Part shown: in pieces, positions 8,728-17,806 of the stretch
How the letters are laid out: each line of letters begins with the position of its first letter
Position numbering within the stretch: position 1 is the stretch's first letter
Source: an uncultured beta proteobacterium
GTDB taxonomy: Bacteria > Pseudomonadota > Gammaproteobacteria > Burkholderiales > Burkholderiaceae_C
DNA length: 64,000 nt
Direction of reading: 5' to 3'
Assembly: GCA_903938815.1 (NCBI GenBank)
Contig: CAJAES010000029.1
Coordinates: 62,001-126,000, forward strand
Notes under the pieces: generated by a model
Told to the model about the DNA's origin: nothing
Seen by the model: the letters and a program-made list of their open reading frames with translations, nothing else
Database searches by the model: none
Translations under genes and position numbers: made by a program

Positions 8728-9738
8728 ATGAACCAGCAGATCCTGTCGCAGGACGAAGTCGATGCCCTCCTCCAGGGCATCACCGGCGAGAGCCAGAAGC
8801 TCGAGCAGGAAGAGCAGTCTTCGAGCGGCATCCGCGACTACGACCTCTCCAGCCAGGAGCGCATCGTCCGCGGCCGCATGCCGACGATGGAGGTCATCAA
8901 CGAGCGCTTCGCCCGCAACATCCGCATCGGCCTGTTCAACCTCATCCGCAAGTCCCCGGAAGTCGCGATCGGCGGCATCAAGGTGCAGAAGTACAGCGCC
9001 TTCCTGCGCGAGATCGTCGTGCCGACCAACTTCAACATCATGGCCGTCAAGCCGCTGCGCGGCTCGGGCCTGATCGTCTGCGATCCCAACCTCGTCTTCG
9101 CCGTGATCGACGCCCTCTTCGGCGGCGCCGGCAAGTACCACACGCGCATCGAGGGCCGCGACTTCTCGCCCACCGAGCAGCGCGTGATCCAGCGCCTGGT
9201 CGAGACGATCACGGCCGAGTACCGCAAGGCCTGGACGGGCGTCTACCCGCTGGACCTCGAATACCAGCGCTCGGAGATGCAGCCGCAGTTCGCGAACATC
9301 GCCACGCCCAGCGAGATCGTCGTCGCCACCAGCTTCACGCTGGAGATCGGCGACACCACGGGCTCGGTGCACTTCTGCATCCCCTACTCGACGCTCGAGC
9401 CCATCCGCGATGTCCTCTACTCCACCATCCAGGGCGACTCGGTCGAGCAGGACCGCCGCTGGGTGACGCTGCTGCAGAACCAGATCCAGTCCGCGGAAGT
9501 GGAGGTGGTTGCCGAACTGGGTTACGCACCGGCGACAGTGGAGCAACTGCTGTCATTCAAGCCCGGGGACTTCATCGAGCTCGATCTCGACCCCGTGATC
9601 CAGGCCAAGGTGGACGGCGTGCCGATCTTCGACTGCCACTACGGCACGTCGAACGGGCACTACTCCATCAAGATCGACCAAATGCTGACGACTGGCTCAC
9701 CGATGGGCTGGCTGGGAGAAGAGAGAAATGGCAGCTGA
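8728..9738 (+). CDS. fliM: flagellar motor switch protein FliM
   Basis: FliM is the C-ring protein that binds phospho-CheY and links FliG to FliN. The 336-residue product begins with the CheY-binding peptide ILSQDEVDALLQGI, then the CheC-like middle domain with the GG loop (SPEVAIGGIKVQKYSAFL) and a C-terminal SpoA domain (ATVEQLLSFKPGDFIELDLD). Length and motifs are normal. It ends 11 bases inside the fliN frame, indicating tight coupling. Confidence 0.97.
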   Translation: MNQQILSQDEVDALLQGITGESQKLEQEEQSSSGIRDYDLSSQERIVRGRMPTMEVINERFARNIRIGLFNLIRKSPEVAIGGIKVQKYSAFLREIVVPTNFNIMAVKPLRGSGLIVCDPNLVFAVIDALFGGAGKYHTRIEGRDFSPTEQRVIQRLVETITAEYRKAWTGVYPLDLEYQRSEMQPQFANIATPSEIVVATSFTLEIGDTTGSVHFCIPYSTLEPIRDVLYSTIQGDSVEQDRRWVTLLQNQIQSAEVEVVAELGYAPATVEQLLSFKPGDFIELDLDPVIQAKVDGVPIFDCHYGTSNGHYSIKIDQMLTTGSPMGWLGEERNGS

Positions 9739-10162
9739 TCCGCAACAGATGAGCGAAGAAGACCGCATGGCCGCCGAGTGGGCGGCCGCGCTGGCCGAGA
9801 CCAAGAACGTCGCCAGCGAGGTCACCGGCCCGGCCGAGACCGTGGCGCCGGCCGCGTTCACGAACTTCGCGCCGACGTCGTCCGCCCCCGGCGCGGGCAA
9901 CGACATCAACATGATCCTGGACATCCCCGTCCAGCTGACGGTGGAACTCGGCCGCACGCGCATTCCGATCAAGCACATCCTGCAGCTGGCGCAGGGCTCG
10001 GTGGTGGAACTCGACGCGCTGGCCGGCGAACCCATGGACGTGCTCGTGAACGGCTTCCTGATCGCGCAGGGCGAGGTGGTGGTGGTGAACGACAAGTTCG
10101 GCATCCGCCTGACGGACATCGTGACCCCGAGCGAGCGCATGCGGCGCCTGTCGAAGACATGA
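9728..10162 (+). CDS. fliN: flagellar motor switch protein FliN
   Basis: FliN is the lower C-ring subunit and the docking site for FliH. The 144-residue product has a variable N-terminal region and a C-terminal SpoA domain (LDIPVQLTVELGRTRIPIKH, then VNDKFGIRLTDIVTPSERM). The start lies within the end of fliM. Its TGA at 10160-10162 overlaps an ATG at 10159 that opens the repeat-encoded frame; fliO follows only after that repeat. In most relatives fliO comes directly after fliN, so this gap is the odd feature. Confidence 0.96.
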   Translation: MAADPQQMSEEDRMAAEWAAALAETKNVASEVTGPAETVAPAAFTNFAPTSSAPGAGNDINMILDIPVQLTVELGRTRIPIKHILQLAQGSVVELDALAGEPMDVLVNGFLIAQGEVVVVNDKFGIRLTDIVTPSERMRRLSKT

Positions 10163-10404
10163 GCGCGCCGGGCCGCCCCAAGGCGAATACCGGAGTGCGC
10201 AGCATGGAGGGTAGTCCAGTGACCGCGCCGGGCCGCCCCAAGGCGAATACCGGAGTGCGCAGCATGGAGGGTAGTCCAGTGAGCGCGCCGGGCCGCCCCA
10301 AGGCGAATACCGGAGTGCGCAGCATGGAGGGTAGTCCAGTGACCGCGCCGGGCCGGTCCCAAGCGTCCATACCGAAGTTCGTAGCACGGAGGGTAGCCCA
10401 ATGA
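10159..10404 (+). CDS. small ORF made of 20-residue repeats between fliN and fliO
   Basis: An ATG at 10159 overlaps the fliN stop (ATGA). The frame stays open through the whole tandem repeat and ends at a TGA at 10402-10404 that overlaps the fliO ATG at 10401 (again ATGA). The 81-residue product is three copies of a 20-residue unit (APGRPKANTGVRSMEGSPV preceded by Ser or Thr) plus a diverged end. It is basic, low in hydrophobic residues and resembles no family I know. I cannot show that it has a function as a protein. Translation through it would preserve coupling between fliN and fliO, which is my preferred explanation for the open frame. Confidence 0.45.
   Translation: MSAPGRPKANTGVRSMEGSPVTAPGRPKANTGVRSMEGSPVSAPGRPKANTGVRSMEGSPVTAPGRSQASIPKFVARRVAQ
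10161..10402 (+). repeat. tandem 60-bp repeat, 3 near-perfect copies plus 1 diverged
   Basis: Units are at 10161-10220, 10221-10280, 10281-10340 and a diverged 62-base copy at 10341-10402. The first three differ only at the third base (GAGC, GACC, GAGC); the fourth begins with GACC, so the copies alternate. Each contains GCATGGAGGGTAGTCCA, which carries a Shine-Dalgarno GGAGG, and is followed by GTGA. In the last copy the same element supplies GGAGGGTAGCCCA directly before the ATG of fliO. The unit length is a multiple of three, so copy number does not change the reading frame. There are no spacers, so this is not a CRISPR array. Confidence 0.95.
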
Positions 10405-10760
10405 GCACGAGCGCCATCACGCCACTGCTGTGGTTCTTCGGCGTCATCGCGCTGATCCCGCTGCTGCTCTGGATGGTCAAGCGCAGCCCGATGGGCGCGG
10501 CCATGACGAGCGGCCCGGTCCGGCCCGTGGCGGTGATGCCGCTGTCGTCCTCGCAGAAACTGGTGACCGTGGAAGTCGGCCAGGGCGAGGAACGCGTCTG
10601 GCTGGTGCTGGGCGTCACGCCCAACGGCATCTCGACGCTGCACACGATGGCGCCCCAGGGCGCGGCGCCGGGGTCGACTGCGGCCGGCGGCGCGAACCCG
10701 CAGACCACGTTCGCGCAACTGCTGCAACGCATGCAGGGACGGGGGCCGGATGCGCGCTAG
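10401..10760 (+). CDS. fliO: flagellar biosynthetic protein FliO
   Basis: FliO is a small membrane protein that helps assemble the FliP ring of the export gate. The 119-residue product has an N-terminal transmembrane helix (about residues 8-26, [18 protein letters not shown]), then a small cytoplasmic domain with the family-like stretch [26 protein letters not shown]. Its Shine-Dalgarno GGAGGG comes from the last repeat unit. The gene overlaps fliP by 11 bases. Confidence 0.93.
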   Translation: MSTSAITPLLWFFGVIALIPLLLWMVKRSPMGAAMTSGPVRPVAVMPLSSSQKLVTVEVGQGEERVWLVLGVTPNGISTLHTMAPQGAAPGSTAAGGANPQTTFAQLLQRMQGRGPDAR

Positions 10761-11499
10761 AACACTGCTTTCGGCTCTCGCCTTCTCGGTGTTGTCGGCC
10801 GTTTCAACAGCAGCTTTAGCCCAGGGAAGCAGCCTGCCGCTGCTGGTGGGCCAGGGCGCGGGCGGCACCAGCTATTCGGTGCCGATCCAGACGCTGCTGT
10901 TCTTCACCGCGCTGTCGTTCATTCCGGCACTTCTGCTGATGATGACGGGGTTCACGCGGATCGTGATCGTGCTGTCGCTGCTGCGCCAGGCCATGGGCAC
11001 GCCGGCAGCACCGCCCAACCAGGTGCTGATCGGGCTGTCGCTGTTCCTCACGTTCTTCGTGATGTCGCCCACCTTCGACCGCGTCTACGAGCAGGCCTAC
11101 GCGCCGTTCGCGGCCAACCAGATCGCATTCGATGAAGCCCTCAAGCGGGGCGAAGTGCCGATGCGCGAGTTCATGCTCAAGCAGACGCGCCAGGCCGACG
11201 TGCAGATGTTCTCCAAGATGGCCCGGCTGCCGGCGGATGTGAAGCCCGAGCAGGTTCCCCTGCGGGTGCTGGTGCCTGCCTTCGTGACGAGCGAACTGAA
11301 GAGCGCCTTCCAGATCGGCTTCCTGATCTTCGTGCCCTTCCTGATCATCGACATGATCGTCGCCAGCGTGCTGATGAGCCTCGGGATGATGATGCTGTCG
11401 CCCGTGCTGGTCGCCCTGCCCTTCAAGCTGATGCTGTTCGTGCTGGCCGACGGCTGGAACCTGCTGCTCGGCTCGCTGGCCGCCTCCTTCGCGCAGTAG
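10750..11499 (+). CDS. fliP: flagellar export gate protein FliP
   Basis: FliP forms, with FliQ and FliR, the core channel of the flagellar type III export gate. The 249-residue product has a cleavable signal peptide (about residues 1-25, ending in ALAQG) and four hydrophobic segments with conserved motifs: [58 protein letters not shown] and [12 protein letters not shown]. Length and order are normal. The start overlaps the end of fliO and fliQ follows after 13 bases. Confidence 0.97.
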   Translation: MRARTLLSALAFSVLSAVSTAALAQGSSLPLLVGQGAGGTSYSVPIQTLLFFTALSFIPALLLMMTGFTRIVIVLSLLRQAMGTPAAPPNQVLIGLSLFLTFFVMSPTFDRVYEQAYAPFAANQIAFDEALKRGEVPMREFMLKQTRQADVQMFSKMARLPADVKPEQVPLRVLVPAFVTSELKSAFQIGFLIFVPFLIIDMIVASVLMSLGMMMLSPVLVALPFKLMLFVLADGWNLLLGSLAASFAQ

Positions 11500-11512
11500 A
11501 CCGAAACCACCC

Positions 11513-11782
11513 ATGGACGCACAACAAGTCTTCACGCTGGGCCAGCAAGGCCTGATGCTGCTGCTCACGGTCTCGGCGCCGCTGCTGATCGTGGTGCTGG
11601 TCGTCGGCCTGCTGGTGAGCATCTTCCAGGCCGCAACGCAGATCAGCGAGGCCACGCTCAGCTTCGTGCCCAAGATCGTCGCCGCCGTGGCCGTCATGGC
11701 GCTGCTCGGCCCCTGGATGATGACGACGCTGGTGGAGTACCTGCGCGACACGCTGCAGGCGATCCCCGGCGCGGTGGGCTGA
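11513..11782 (+). CDS. fliQ: flagellar export gate protein FliQ
   Basis: FliQ is the small two-helix subunit of the FliPQR export gate. The 89-residue product has two hydrophobic helices (about 14-40 and 50-75) and the conserved central stretch LVSIFQAATQISEATLSFVPKI. It lies between fliP and fliR, 6 bases before the latter. Confidence 0.97.
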   Translation: MDAQQVFTLGQQGLMLLLTVSAPLLIVVLVVGLLVSIFQAATQISEATLSFVPKIVAAVAVMALLGPWMMTTLVEYLRDTLQAIPGAVG

Positions 11783-11788
11783 GGCCCG

Positions 11789-12550
11789 ATGGTCGAGGTC
11801 ACCGAGGCACAGATGCTGGCGTGGATCACGCCGGTTCTGTGGCCCTTCCTGCGCACGCTGGCGATGTTCTCGGCACTGCCGGTGCTGGGCACGCGCACCG
11901 TGCCGGCGCGGGTGCGGGTGGCGCTGGCCGCGCTGGTGGCGCTGGCGGCGCAGGCCAGCCTGCCGGTGGCGCCGGTGGTGCCGCTCGATTCCCCGCTGGC
12001 CTTCATGCTGGTGGCGCAGCAGGTCGTCATCGGGCTGTGCGTCGGCTTCGCCGTGCGCATCGTCTTCGCCGCCATCGAATACGCAGGCGAGATCGTCGGC
12101 CTGCAGATGGGTCTGAACTTCGCCGGCTTCTTCGACCCCGTGTCGGCCAGCGCCGGCACGGCGACGGGCCGCTTCTACGGAACGATGGTGGCGTGGCTCT
12201 TCATCGTCATCAACGGCCACCTGCTGGTGGTGGCAGCGCTGCTGCAGAGCTTCCAGTCGTTTCCGGTCGGGCCCGAGCCCTTCGGCTTTCTGCGCGCCAC
12301 GCTGCCGCACCGCTGGGGCGCGGAGATCTTCATGACCGGCCTGTGGATCGCGATGCCGATGATCGGCATGCTCCTGTTCGTGAACCTGGTGCTGGGCCTG
12401 ATCTCGCGCGTGGCCTCCCAGATCAACATCTTCTCGATCGGCTTCCCGATCACGATGGCGGTCGGCCTCATCGGCATGCTGGTCACCCTGCCACTGCTGC
12501 AGGCGCCCTTCACGATGGCCCTGGAACGCCTGCTGATGGTCTTCGGCTGA
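11789..12550 (+). CDS. fliR: flagellar export gate protein FliR
   Basis: FliR is the multi-pass membrane subunit that completes the FliPQR gate and contacts FlhB. The 253-residue product has six or more hydrophobic segments and family motifs such as FAVRIVFAAIEYAGEIVGLQMGLNF and GLISRVASQINIFSIGFPIT. It is the last flagellar gene of this operon; flhB and flhA, which often follow, are absent here. The next gene, tonB, is 206 bases downstream and unrelated. Confidence 0.97.
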   Translation: MVEVTEAQMLAWITPVLWPFLRTLAMFSALPVLGTRTVPARVRVALAALVALAAQASLPVAPVVPLDSPLAFMLVAQQVVIGLCVGFAVRIVFAAIEYAGEIVGLQMGLNFAGFFDPVSASAGTATGRFYGTMVAWLFIVINGHLLVVAALLQSFQSFPVGPEPFGFLRATLPHRWGAEIFMTGLWIAMPMIGMLLFVNLVLGLISRVASQINIFSIGFPITMAVGLIGMLVTLPLLQAPFTMALERLLMVFG

Positions 12551-12561
12551 GCCCAGCGAGC

Positions 12562-12604
12562 AAAACTACACTACTCAGCGTATCATCGTGTAGGAAAACT
12601 ACAC
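12562..12604. promoter_or_regulatory. CTACAC/GTGTAG repeated element between fliR and tonB
   Basis: AAAACTACAC occurs at 12562-12571 and again at 12595-12604, 33 bases (about three helical turns) apart. Between them GTGTAG (12588-12593) is the inverse of CTACAC, so it can pair with either copy. GTGTAG, GAAAA, CTACAC at 12588-12604 is a perfect 6-bp stem. No T run follows, so a simple terminator is unlikely. It may be an operator for tonB or a fliR 3' structure. Downstream, at 12634-12662, CCCCAAGCC is repeated and TATAGT follows at 12663-12668, a possible -10 without a clear -35. Confidence 0.4.
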
Positions 12605-12756
12605 GGTAACGTACCCCCCGTCGATAGGTGATGCCCCAAGCCGGGGCCCCCCCAAGCCCGGCTATAGTTCGCGCCTTCGCGGCACCGTCAGAGTGCTGTC
12701 AGTGAGAGTGATGCAGCGGCGCGCTTCTTGCAAGTGACGCCGACTGGAGGAAGTGA

Positions 12757-13452
12757 GTGGATTACGCCCAGCAACAGAGAAATCCTGGCAAGCACACTGT
12801 CGGCATAGGCATCGTCATCGCGATGCACCTGCTGCTGGCGTGGGCCATCGTCAGTGGACTGGCGCGCAAGGTCGTGGACGTGGTGAAGGCACCGATCGAG
12901 ACGAAGATCATCGAAGAGGTGCAGCCGCCCCCGACCCCGCCGCCGGAAAACCTGCCGCCGCCGCCCAAGTTCGCGCCGCCGCCGCCGTCGTTCGTTCCCC
13001 CGCCCGAGGTGGTGGTGAACAACCCGCCGCCGGCGCCGTCGATCACCGTGACGCGCGATGTACCGCCCCCTGCACCGCCAGTGCAGATTGCGCCGCCGCC
13101 GGGTCCGCCCGCGCCGCCGGCCCCGGCTGCTGCGCCGCCGGCTCCCCGGCGTGCTCCGCAGGCGGCCGTCACGAACATCGGGGCCTGCGCACCGCAGGGC
13201 GACGACTATCCGCCTGCCGCGCGCCGAGCCGAAGCCACCGGTACCACCAGGATCCGTTTCATGGTGGGCGCCGATGGCAAGCTGCAGAACGCAGAGATCA
13301 TCCGGTCCGCCGGTTCGTCTCGCGAACACCGGGCCCTGGACCGCGTCGCGCTGACCAAGCTCAGCGAATGCACTTTCAAGGCTGGCTCCGACGAGAACGG
13401 GAAACCGGTCGGCGCCACCACCGAGGTCGAGTTCGTCTGGAAGATCGAATAA
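12757..13452 (+). CDS. tonB: TonB energy transducer
   Basis: TonB spans the periplasm and passes proton-motive energy from ExbB-ExbD to outer-membrane receptors. The 231-residue product starts at a GTG with GGAGG 6 bases upstream. It has an N-terminal anchor helix (about residues 15-38), a long Pro-rich periplasmic stretch (about 50-140, many PPP and PPAP) and a C-terminal TonB domain with YPPAARRAEATGTTRIRFMV and the usual ending VEFVWKIE. Two Cys (GACAP and ECTF) could form a disulfide in the C-terminal domain. exbB and two exbD genes follow, forming a full transport motor. A likely client is the receptor gene at 28691-30727. Confidence 0.95.
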   Translation: MDYAQQQRNPGKHTVGIGIVIAMHLLLAWAIVSGLARKVVDVVKAPIETKIIEEVQPPPTPPPENLPPPPKFAPPPPSFVPPPEVVVNNPPPAPSITVTRDVPPPAPPVQIAPPPGPPAPPAPAAAPPAPRRAPQAAVTNIGACAPQGDDYPPAARRAEATGTTRIRFMVGADGKLQNAEIIRSAGSSREHRALDRVALTKLSECTFKAGSDENGKPVGATTEVEFVWKIE

Positions 13453-13551
13453 GCCGCGGCGTCACCATCCCCCGTTCGTCACGAGCGAATTGCAACCTGA
13501 ATGTCTGATCGAGCACCGGTACCCTCCGGTGCAGACTTTGTCGGAGTGAAC

Positions 13552-14379
13552 ATGTCCTTTGCCTTCTCCCTGCGCGCCACCATTGGCGCCGCCCTGATCG
13601 CCGCGGCTTCGCTGCTGGCCCTGCAACCGTCGCCCGTGCTGGCGCAGGCTGCGTCCGTGCCGGCAGCCGCTGCGCCGGCGCCTGCCGCCGCTCCCGCCGC
13701 TGCGGTGACCGAAAAGCAGGAAATCGCCAACCCCTACGGCCTCGAAGCCCTGTGGGCGCAGGGCGACGTCGTCGCCAAGTCGACTCTGGTGATCATGCTC
13801 ATCATGTCGATGGCGAGCTGGTATGTCATCTTCACGAAGCTCTGGGAACAGCGCAAGCTGATGCAGAGCGGCGCCGCCGCCGGCAAGAGCTTCTGGACCG
13901 CGGGTTCGGTGAAGGCCGGTATCGGCGGCCTCGCCGAAGGCAGCGCCTTCCGCTACATCGCGGAAAGCGGCGTCAAGGCGAGCGAGCACCACGAAGGCAC
14001 GCTGGTCGAGCAGATCGACCTGCACACCTGGATCTCGATGTCGGTGCAGCGCGCCGTCGACAGCGTCAACAGCCGCCTGCAGGACGGCCTGGCCGTGCTG
14101 GCCACGGTGGGCTCCACCGCACCGTTCGTGGGCCTGTTCGGCACGGTCTGGGGCATTTACCACGCCCTGACGGCCATCGGTATCTCGGGCCAGGCTTCCA
14201 TCGACAAGGTGGCCGGCCCGGTGGGCGAGGCGCTGATCATGACGGCCATCGGCCTGGCGGTCGCGGTGCCTGCGGTGATGGGCTACAACTGGCTGATCCG
14301 CCGCAACAAGGCCGCGATGGAGATGGTTCGCACCTTCGGCTCCGACGTGCACAGCGTGCTCCTGTCCGGCAAGAAGTGA
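13552..14379 (+). CDS. exbB: ExbB proton channel subunit
   Basis: ExbB is the inner-membrane pentamer that, with ExbD, powers TonB. The ATG at 13552 has GGAG about 6 bases upstream and gives 275 residues; an ATG at 13501 in frame has no good ribosome site. The protein carries an N-terminal signal-like helix and an Ala/Pro-rich segment (about residues 1-55), an extension seen in some ExbB proteins, then the MotA/TolQ/ExbB core with VGLFGTVWGIYHAL and GPVGEALIMTAIGLAVAVPAVM. It lies 99 bases after tonB in the same unit. Confidence 0.95.
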   Translation: MSFAFSLRATIGAALIAAASLLALQPSPVLAQAASVPAAAAPAPAAAPAAAVTEKQEIANPYGLEALWAQGDVVAKSTLVIMLIMSMASWYVIFTKLWEQRKLMQSGAAAGKSFWTAGSVKAGIGGLAEGSAFRYIAESGVKASEHHEGTLVEQIDLHTWISMSVQRAVDSVNSRLQDGLAVLATVGSTAPFVGLFGTVWGIYHALTAIGISGQASIDKVAGPVGEALIMTAIGLAVAVPAVMGYNWLIRRNKAAMEMVRTFGSDVHSVLLSGKK

Positions 14380-14408
14380 GGCCTGTCAGCTACTGACAGG
14401 AGGCCGCC

Positions 14409-14846
14409 ATGTCAATGAACGTAGGTTCCTCGGACGAGGGTGAGGAAGCCCTCAACTCCTCCATCAACACCACGCCGCTCGTGGATGTGATGCTGGTGCT
14501 GCTGATCATCTTCCTGATCACGATTCCGGTCGTCACGCAGTCGATCCAGCTCGACCTGCCGAAGGAGCGCAATCTCCCGACGCAGACCAAGCCCGAGAAC
14601 ATCGTCATCGCGGTCAACCGCGACGGCGACATCCACTGGGGCATGCAGCGCATCCCCGACATCGAGACGCTGGTCGATCGTCTCAAGGCCGAAGCGGTGA
14701 AGGAGCCGCAACCGGAAGTCCACATCCGCGGCGACCTGAAGGTGCGCTACGAGGCCGTCGGCCGCGTGGTCGTGGCCTGCCAGCGCGCGGGCATCGCCAA
14801 GGTAGGCTTCATCACCGAGCCCCCCGCGGGCGTGGTGACGCGGTAA
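14409..14846 (+). CDS. exbD: ExbD/TolR-family protein (first copy)
   Basis: ExbD is the single-pass partner of ExbB whose membrane Asp carries protons. The 145-residue product has INTTPLVDVMLVLLIIFLITIP, containing the conserved Asp in the transmembrane helix, and a periplasmic ExbD/TolR domain ending in AGIAKVGFITEPP. GACAGGAGG is a strong ribosome site. It is the first of two ExbD copies in this operon; two copies are common in TonB operons of this kind and may form heterodimers. Confidence 0.95.
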   Translation: MSMNVGSSDEGEEALNSSINTTPLVDVMLVLLIIFLITIPVVTQSIQLDLPKERNLPTQTKPENIVIAVNRDGDIHWGMQRIPDIETLVDRLKAEAVKEPQPEVHIRGDLKVRYEAVGRVVVACQRAGIAKVGFITEPPAGVVTR

Positions 14847-14859
14847 CAGGAGTGATGAG

Positions 14860-15285
14860 ATGTCAATGAATGTCGGGTCCGGTGGGGCCGAAGACGAAGT
14901 GATGGTGGACATCAACACCACGCCGCTGATCGACGTGATGCTGGTGTTGCTGATCATGTTCATCATCACCATTCCCATCCAGACCCACGCGGTCAAGATG
15001 AACATGCCGATCGGGCCCTCGAGCCCGCCGCCCAAGCCGCCGGAAATCATCCGTATCGACGTCGATTTCGACGGCCGCATCGGCTGGAACGGCGAGGTCA
15101 TTCCCGATCGCAACACGCTCGAGAACCGTCTGGCTGCGGTCGCGGCCCTGCCCGACCAGCCCGAGGTGCACCTGCGCCCGAACAAGCTCGTCCAGTACGA
15201 GACGGTCGCGATGATCATGGCCTCGGCCCAGCGCCTGGGTGTCACGAAGATCGGATTGGTGGGCAACGAGCAGTTCATGAATTGA
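14860..15285 (+). CDS. exbD: ExbD/TolR-family protein (second copy)
   Basis: This 141-residue paralogue of the preceding gene shares the start MSMNVGS and the membrane motif DINTTPLIDVMLVLLIMFII with the proton-carrying Asp. The periplasmic domain differs (IGPSSPPPKPPEIIRIDVDF) but keeps the ending LGVTKIGLVG. AACAGGAG precedes its ATG. It is the last gene of the tonB operon and is followed by a strong terminator. Confidence 0.95.
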   Translation: MSMNVGSGGAEDEVMVDINTTPLIDVMLVLLIMFIITIPIQTHAVKMNMPIGPSSPPPKPPEIIRIDVDFDGRIGWNGEVIPDRNTLENRLAAVAALPDQPEVHLRPNKLVQYETVAMIMASAQRLGVTKIGLVGNEQFMN

Positions 15286-15302
15286 ACTCTTGTCGCCGTG
15301 AG

Positions 15303-15340
15303 GGGGTCGGACCGGAAGCAGCGGCCGACCCCGTTTGTTT
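15303..15340 (+). terminator. intrinsic terminator of the tonB-exbBDD operon
   Basis: GGGGTCGG at 15303-15310 pairs with CCGACCCC at 15325-15332 (8 perfect base pairs), and the stem is followed by GTTTGTTTTTTG. It lies 17 bases after the second exbD and before the TPR gene. It is the clearest rho-independent terminator in the window. Confidence 0.92.
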
Positions 15341-15364
15341 TTTGAAGACCAGGAATCCCACCCC

Positions 15365-16564
15365 ATGAAGACACTGCGCGCCCTTGCCCTTGCCCTGGCC
15401 ACCGCCGGGCTGCTGAATGCTGCCCTCGCCCAGGGCCTGCGCCCCGAGGTGGGCAAGCCGCTGCAGCAGGCGGGTGAACTCCTGAAGGCCGGCAAGGCAC
15501 GCGAGGCGTTGGCCAAAGTGCGTGAAGCCGAGGCCGTGGGTGGCCGGACAGCAGCCGAGCAGCTGACCATCGACCGCATGAAAGGCGCTGCCGCGCAGCG
15601 AGCTGGCGACAACGCCACGGCCGTGCAGGCGCTGGAGGCGGTGTTCAACAAGGTGTCTGGCGCCGAGCAGGCGCAGACGGCCGAGCAACTGGCCTTCGCG
15701 TACTCGCAGCTGAAGGATTGGGCGAAGTCGCAGCAGTGGGCCACCAAGGCGCAGCAGCTGGGCAGCAACAGCGCGCAGCTGAAGCAGCTCACCGCCTACC
15801 TGCAGTCGCAGTCGGGCGACTACACCGCGATTGCCCGGGATGCGGCCGCGGCGATTGCCGCCTCGGAGCAGGCAGGCCGCCGGCCCGAAGAGGGCGACCT
15901 CCTGCGCCTGGCCGACGCGCAGCAGCGCACGGGCGCCACCAACGCCTACATCGTCACGCTCGAGAAGCTGCTGGCCAACTACCCGAAGAAGGACTACTGG
16001 TCCGCGTACCTGGGGCGGCTGACGCGCAAGAGCGGCTTCTCGCAGGGGCTGGGCCTGGACGTCCTGCGGCTGCGGCTGGCCAGCGGCACGCTGGACAAGA
16101 CCGACGACTTCATGGAGATGGCCCAGCTCGCCCTGCAGGCGGGCTTCCCGGCCGAGGGCGTGGACATCGTCGACAAGGGCTTCGCATCCAAGGCACTGGG
16201 CACCGGCCCCGAGGCCGAGCGTCACCAGCGCCTGAAGGACCTGGCCGTGAAGCGCAATGCCGAAAAGAAGGCATCCATCGCCGCCGACGCGACCGCCGCC
16301 GCCGCCGAGAAGACGGGCGATGCGCTGGTCGAGGTGGGCTACGCCTACGTCACCATGGGCCAGGTTGACCAGGGCATCAAGCTCATGGAGCAAGGCATTG
16401 CCAAGGGCAACCTGAAGCGCCCCGAGCAGGCCCGCCTGCACCTGGGCATGGCACAGATCCAGTCGCCCGCCCTCAAGGCCAAGGGCCTGCAGACACTGCG
16501 CTCGCTCAAGGGCACCGATGGCGTGGCCGAAGTCGGCCGCCTGTGGACGGTGCTGGCACGCTGA
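15365..16564 (+). CDS. exported TPR-repeat protein of unknown function
   Basis: The ATG at 15365 begins a cleavable signal peptide (MKTLRALALALATAGLLNAALAQ), giving a 399-residue periplasmic protein. The rest is Ala-, Lys- and Gln-rich helical sequence with TPR-like units, such as GELLKAGKAREALAKVREAEAV near the N terminus and GYAYVTMGQVDQGIKLMEQGIAKG near the C terminus. No enzyme motif is visible. It is separated from the tonB operon by the terminator at 15303-15340, but its position suggests a possible link with TonB-dependent uptake. I cannot name a function. Confidence 0.85.
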   Translation: MKTLRALALALATAGLLNAALAQGLRPEVGKPLQQAGELLKAGKAREALAKVREAEAVGGRTAAEQLTIDRMKGAAAQRAGDNATAVQALEAVFNKVSGAEQAQTAEQLAFAYSQLKDWAKSQQWATKAQQLGSNSAQLKQLTAYLQSQSGDYTAIARDAAAAIAASEQAGRRPEEGDLLRLADAQQRTGATNAYIVTLEKLLANYPKKDYWSAYLGRLTRKSGFSQGLGLDVLRLRLASGTLDKTDDFMEMAQLALQAGFPAEGVDIVDKGFASKALGTGPEAERHQRLKDLAVKRNAEKKASIAADATAAAAEKTGDALVEVGYAYVTMGQVDQGIKLMEQGIAKGNLKRPEQARLHLGMAQIQSPALKAKGLQTLRSLKGTDGVAEVGRLWTVLAR

Positions 16565-16571
16565 GCGCCAG

Positions 16572-16613
16572 GCCGGCCCACGGGCCGACGCAGGGGCCGA
16601 CGCAGGGGCCGGC
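16572..16613. terminator. inverted repeat between convergent genes
   Basis: GCCGGCCC (16572-16579) pairs with GGGCCGGC (16606-16613). The loop contains a 12-bp tandem duplication of GGGCCGACGCAG (16582-16593 and 16594-16605). It lies between the convergent TPR and acyl-CoA dehydrogenase genes and may act as a terminator in both directions, though it lacks a T run. Confidence 0.4.
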
Positions 16614-17786
<1,173 letters not shown>

Positions 17787-17806
17787 GGGTGGCTCCTGTG
17801 CGCCCA

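Noticed and set aside
10161..10402. CRISPR array
   Set aside because: The units are directly adjacent without unique spacers and the unit is translated in frame.
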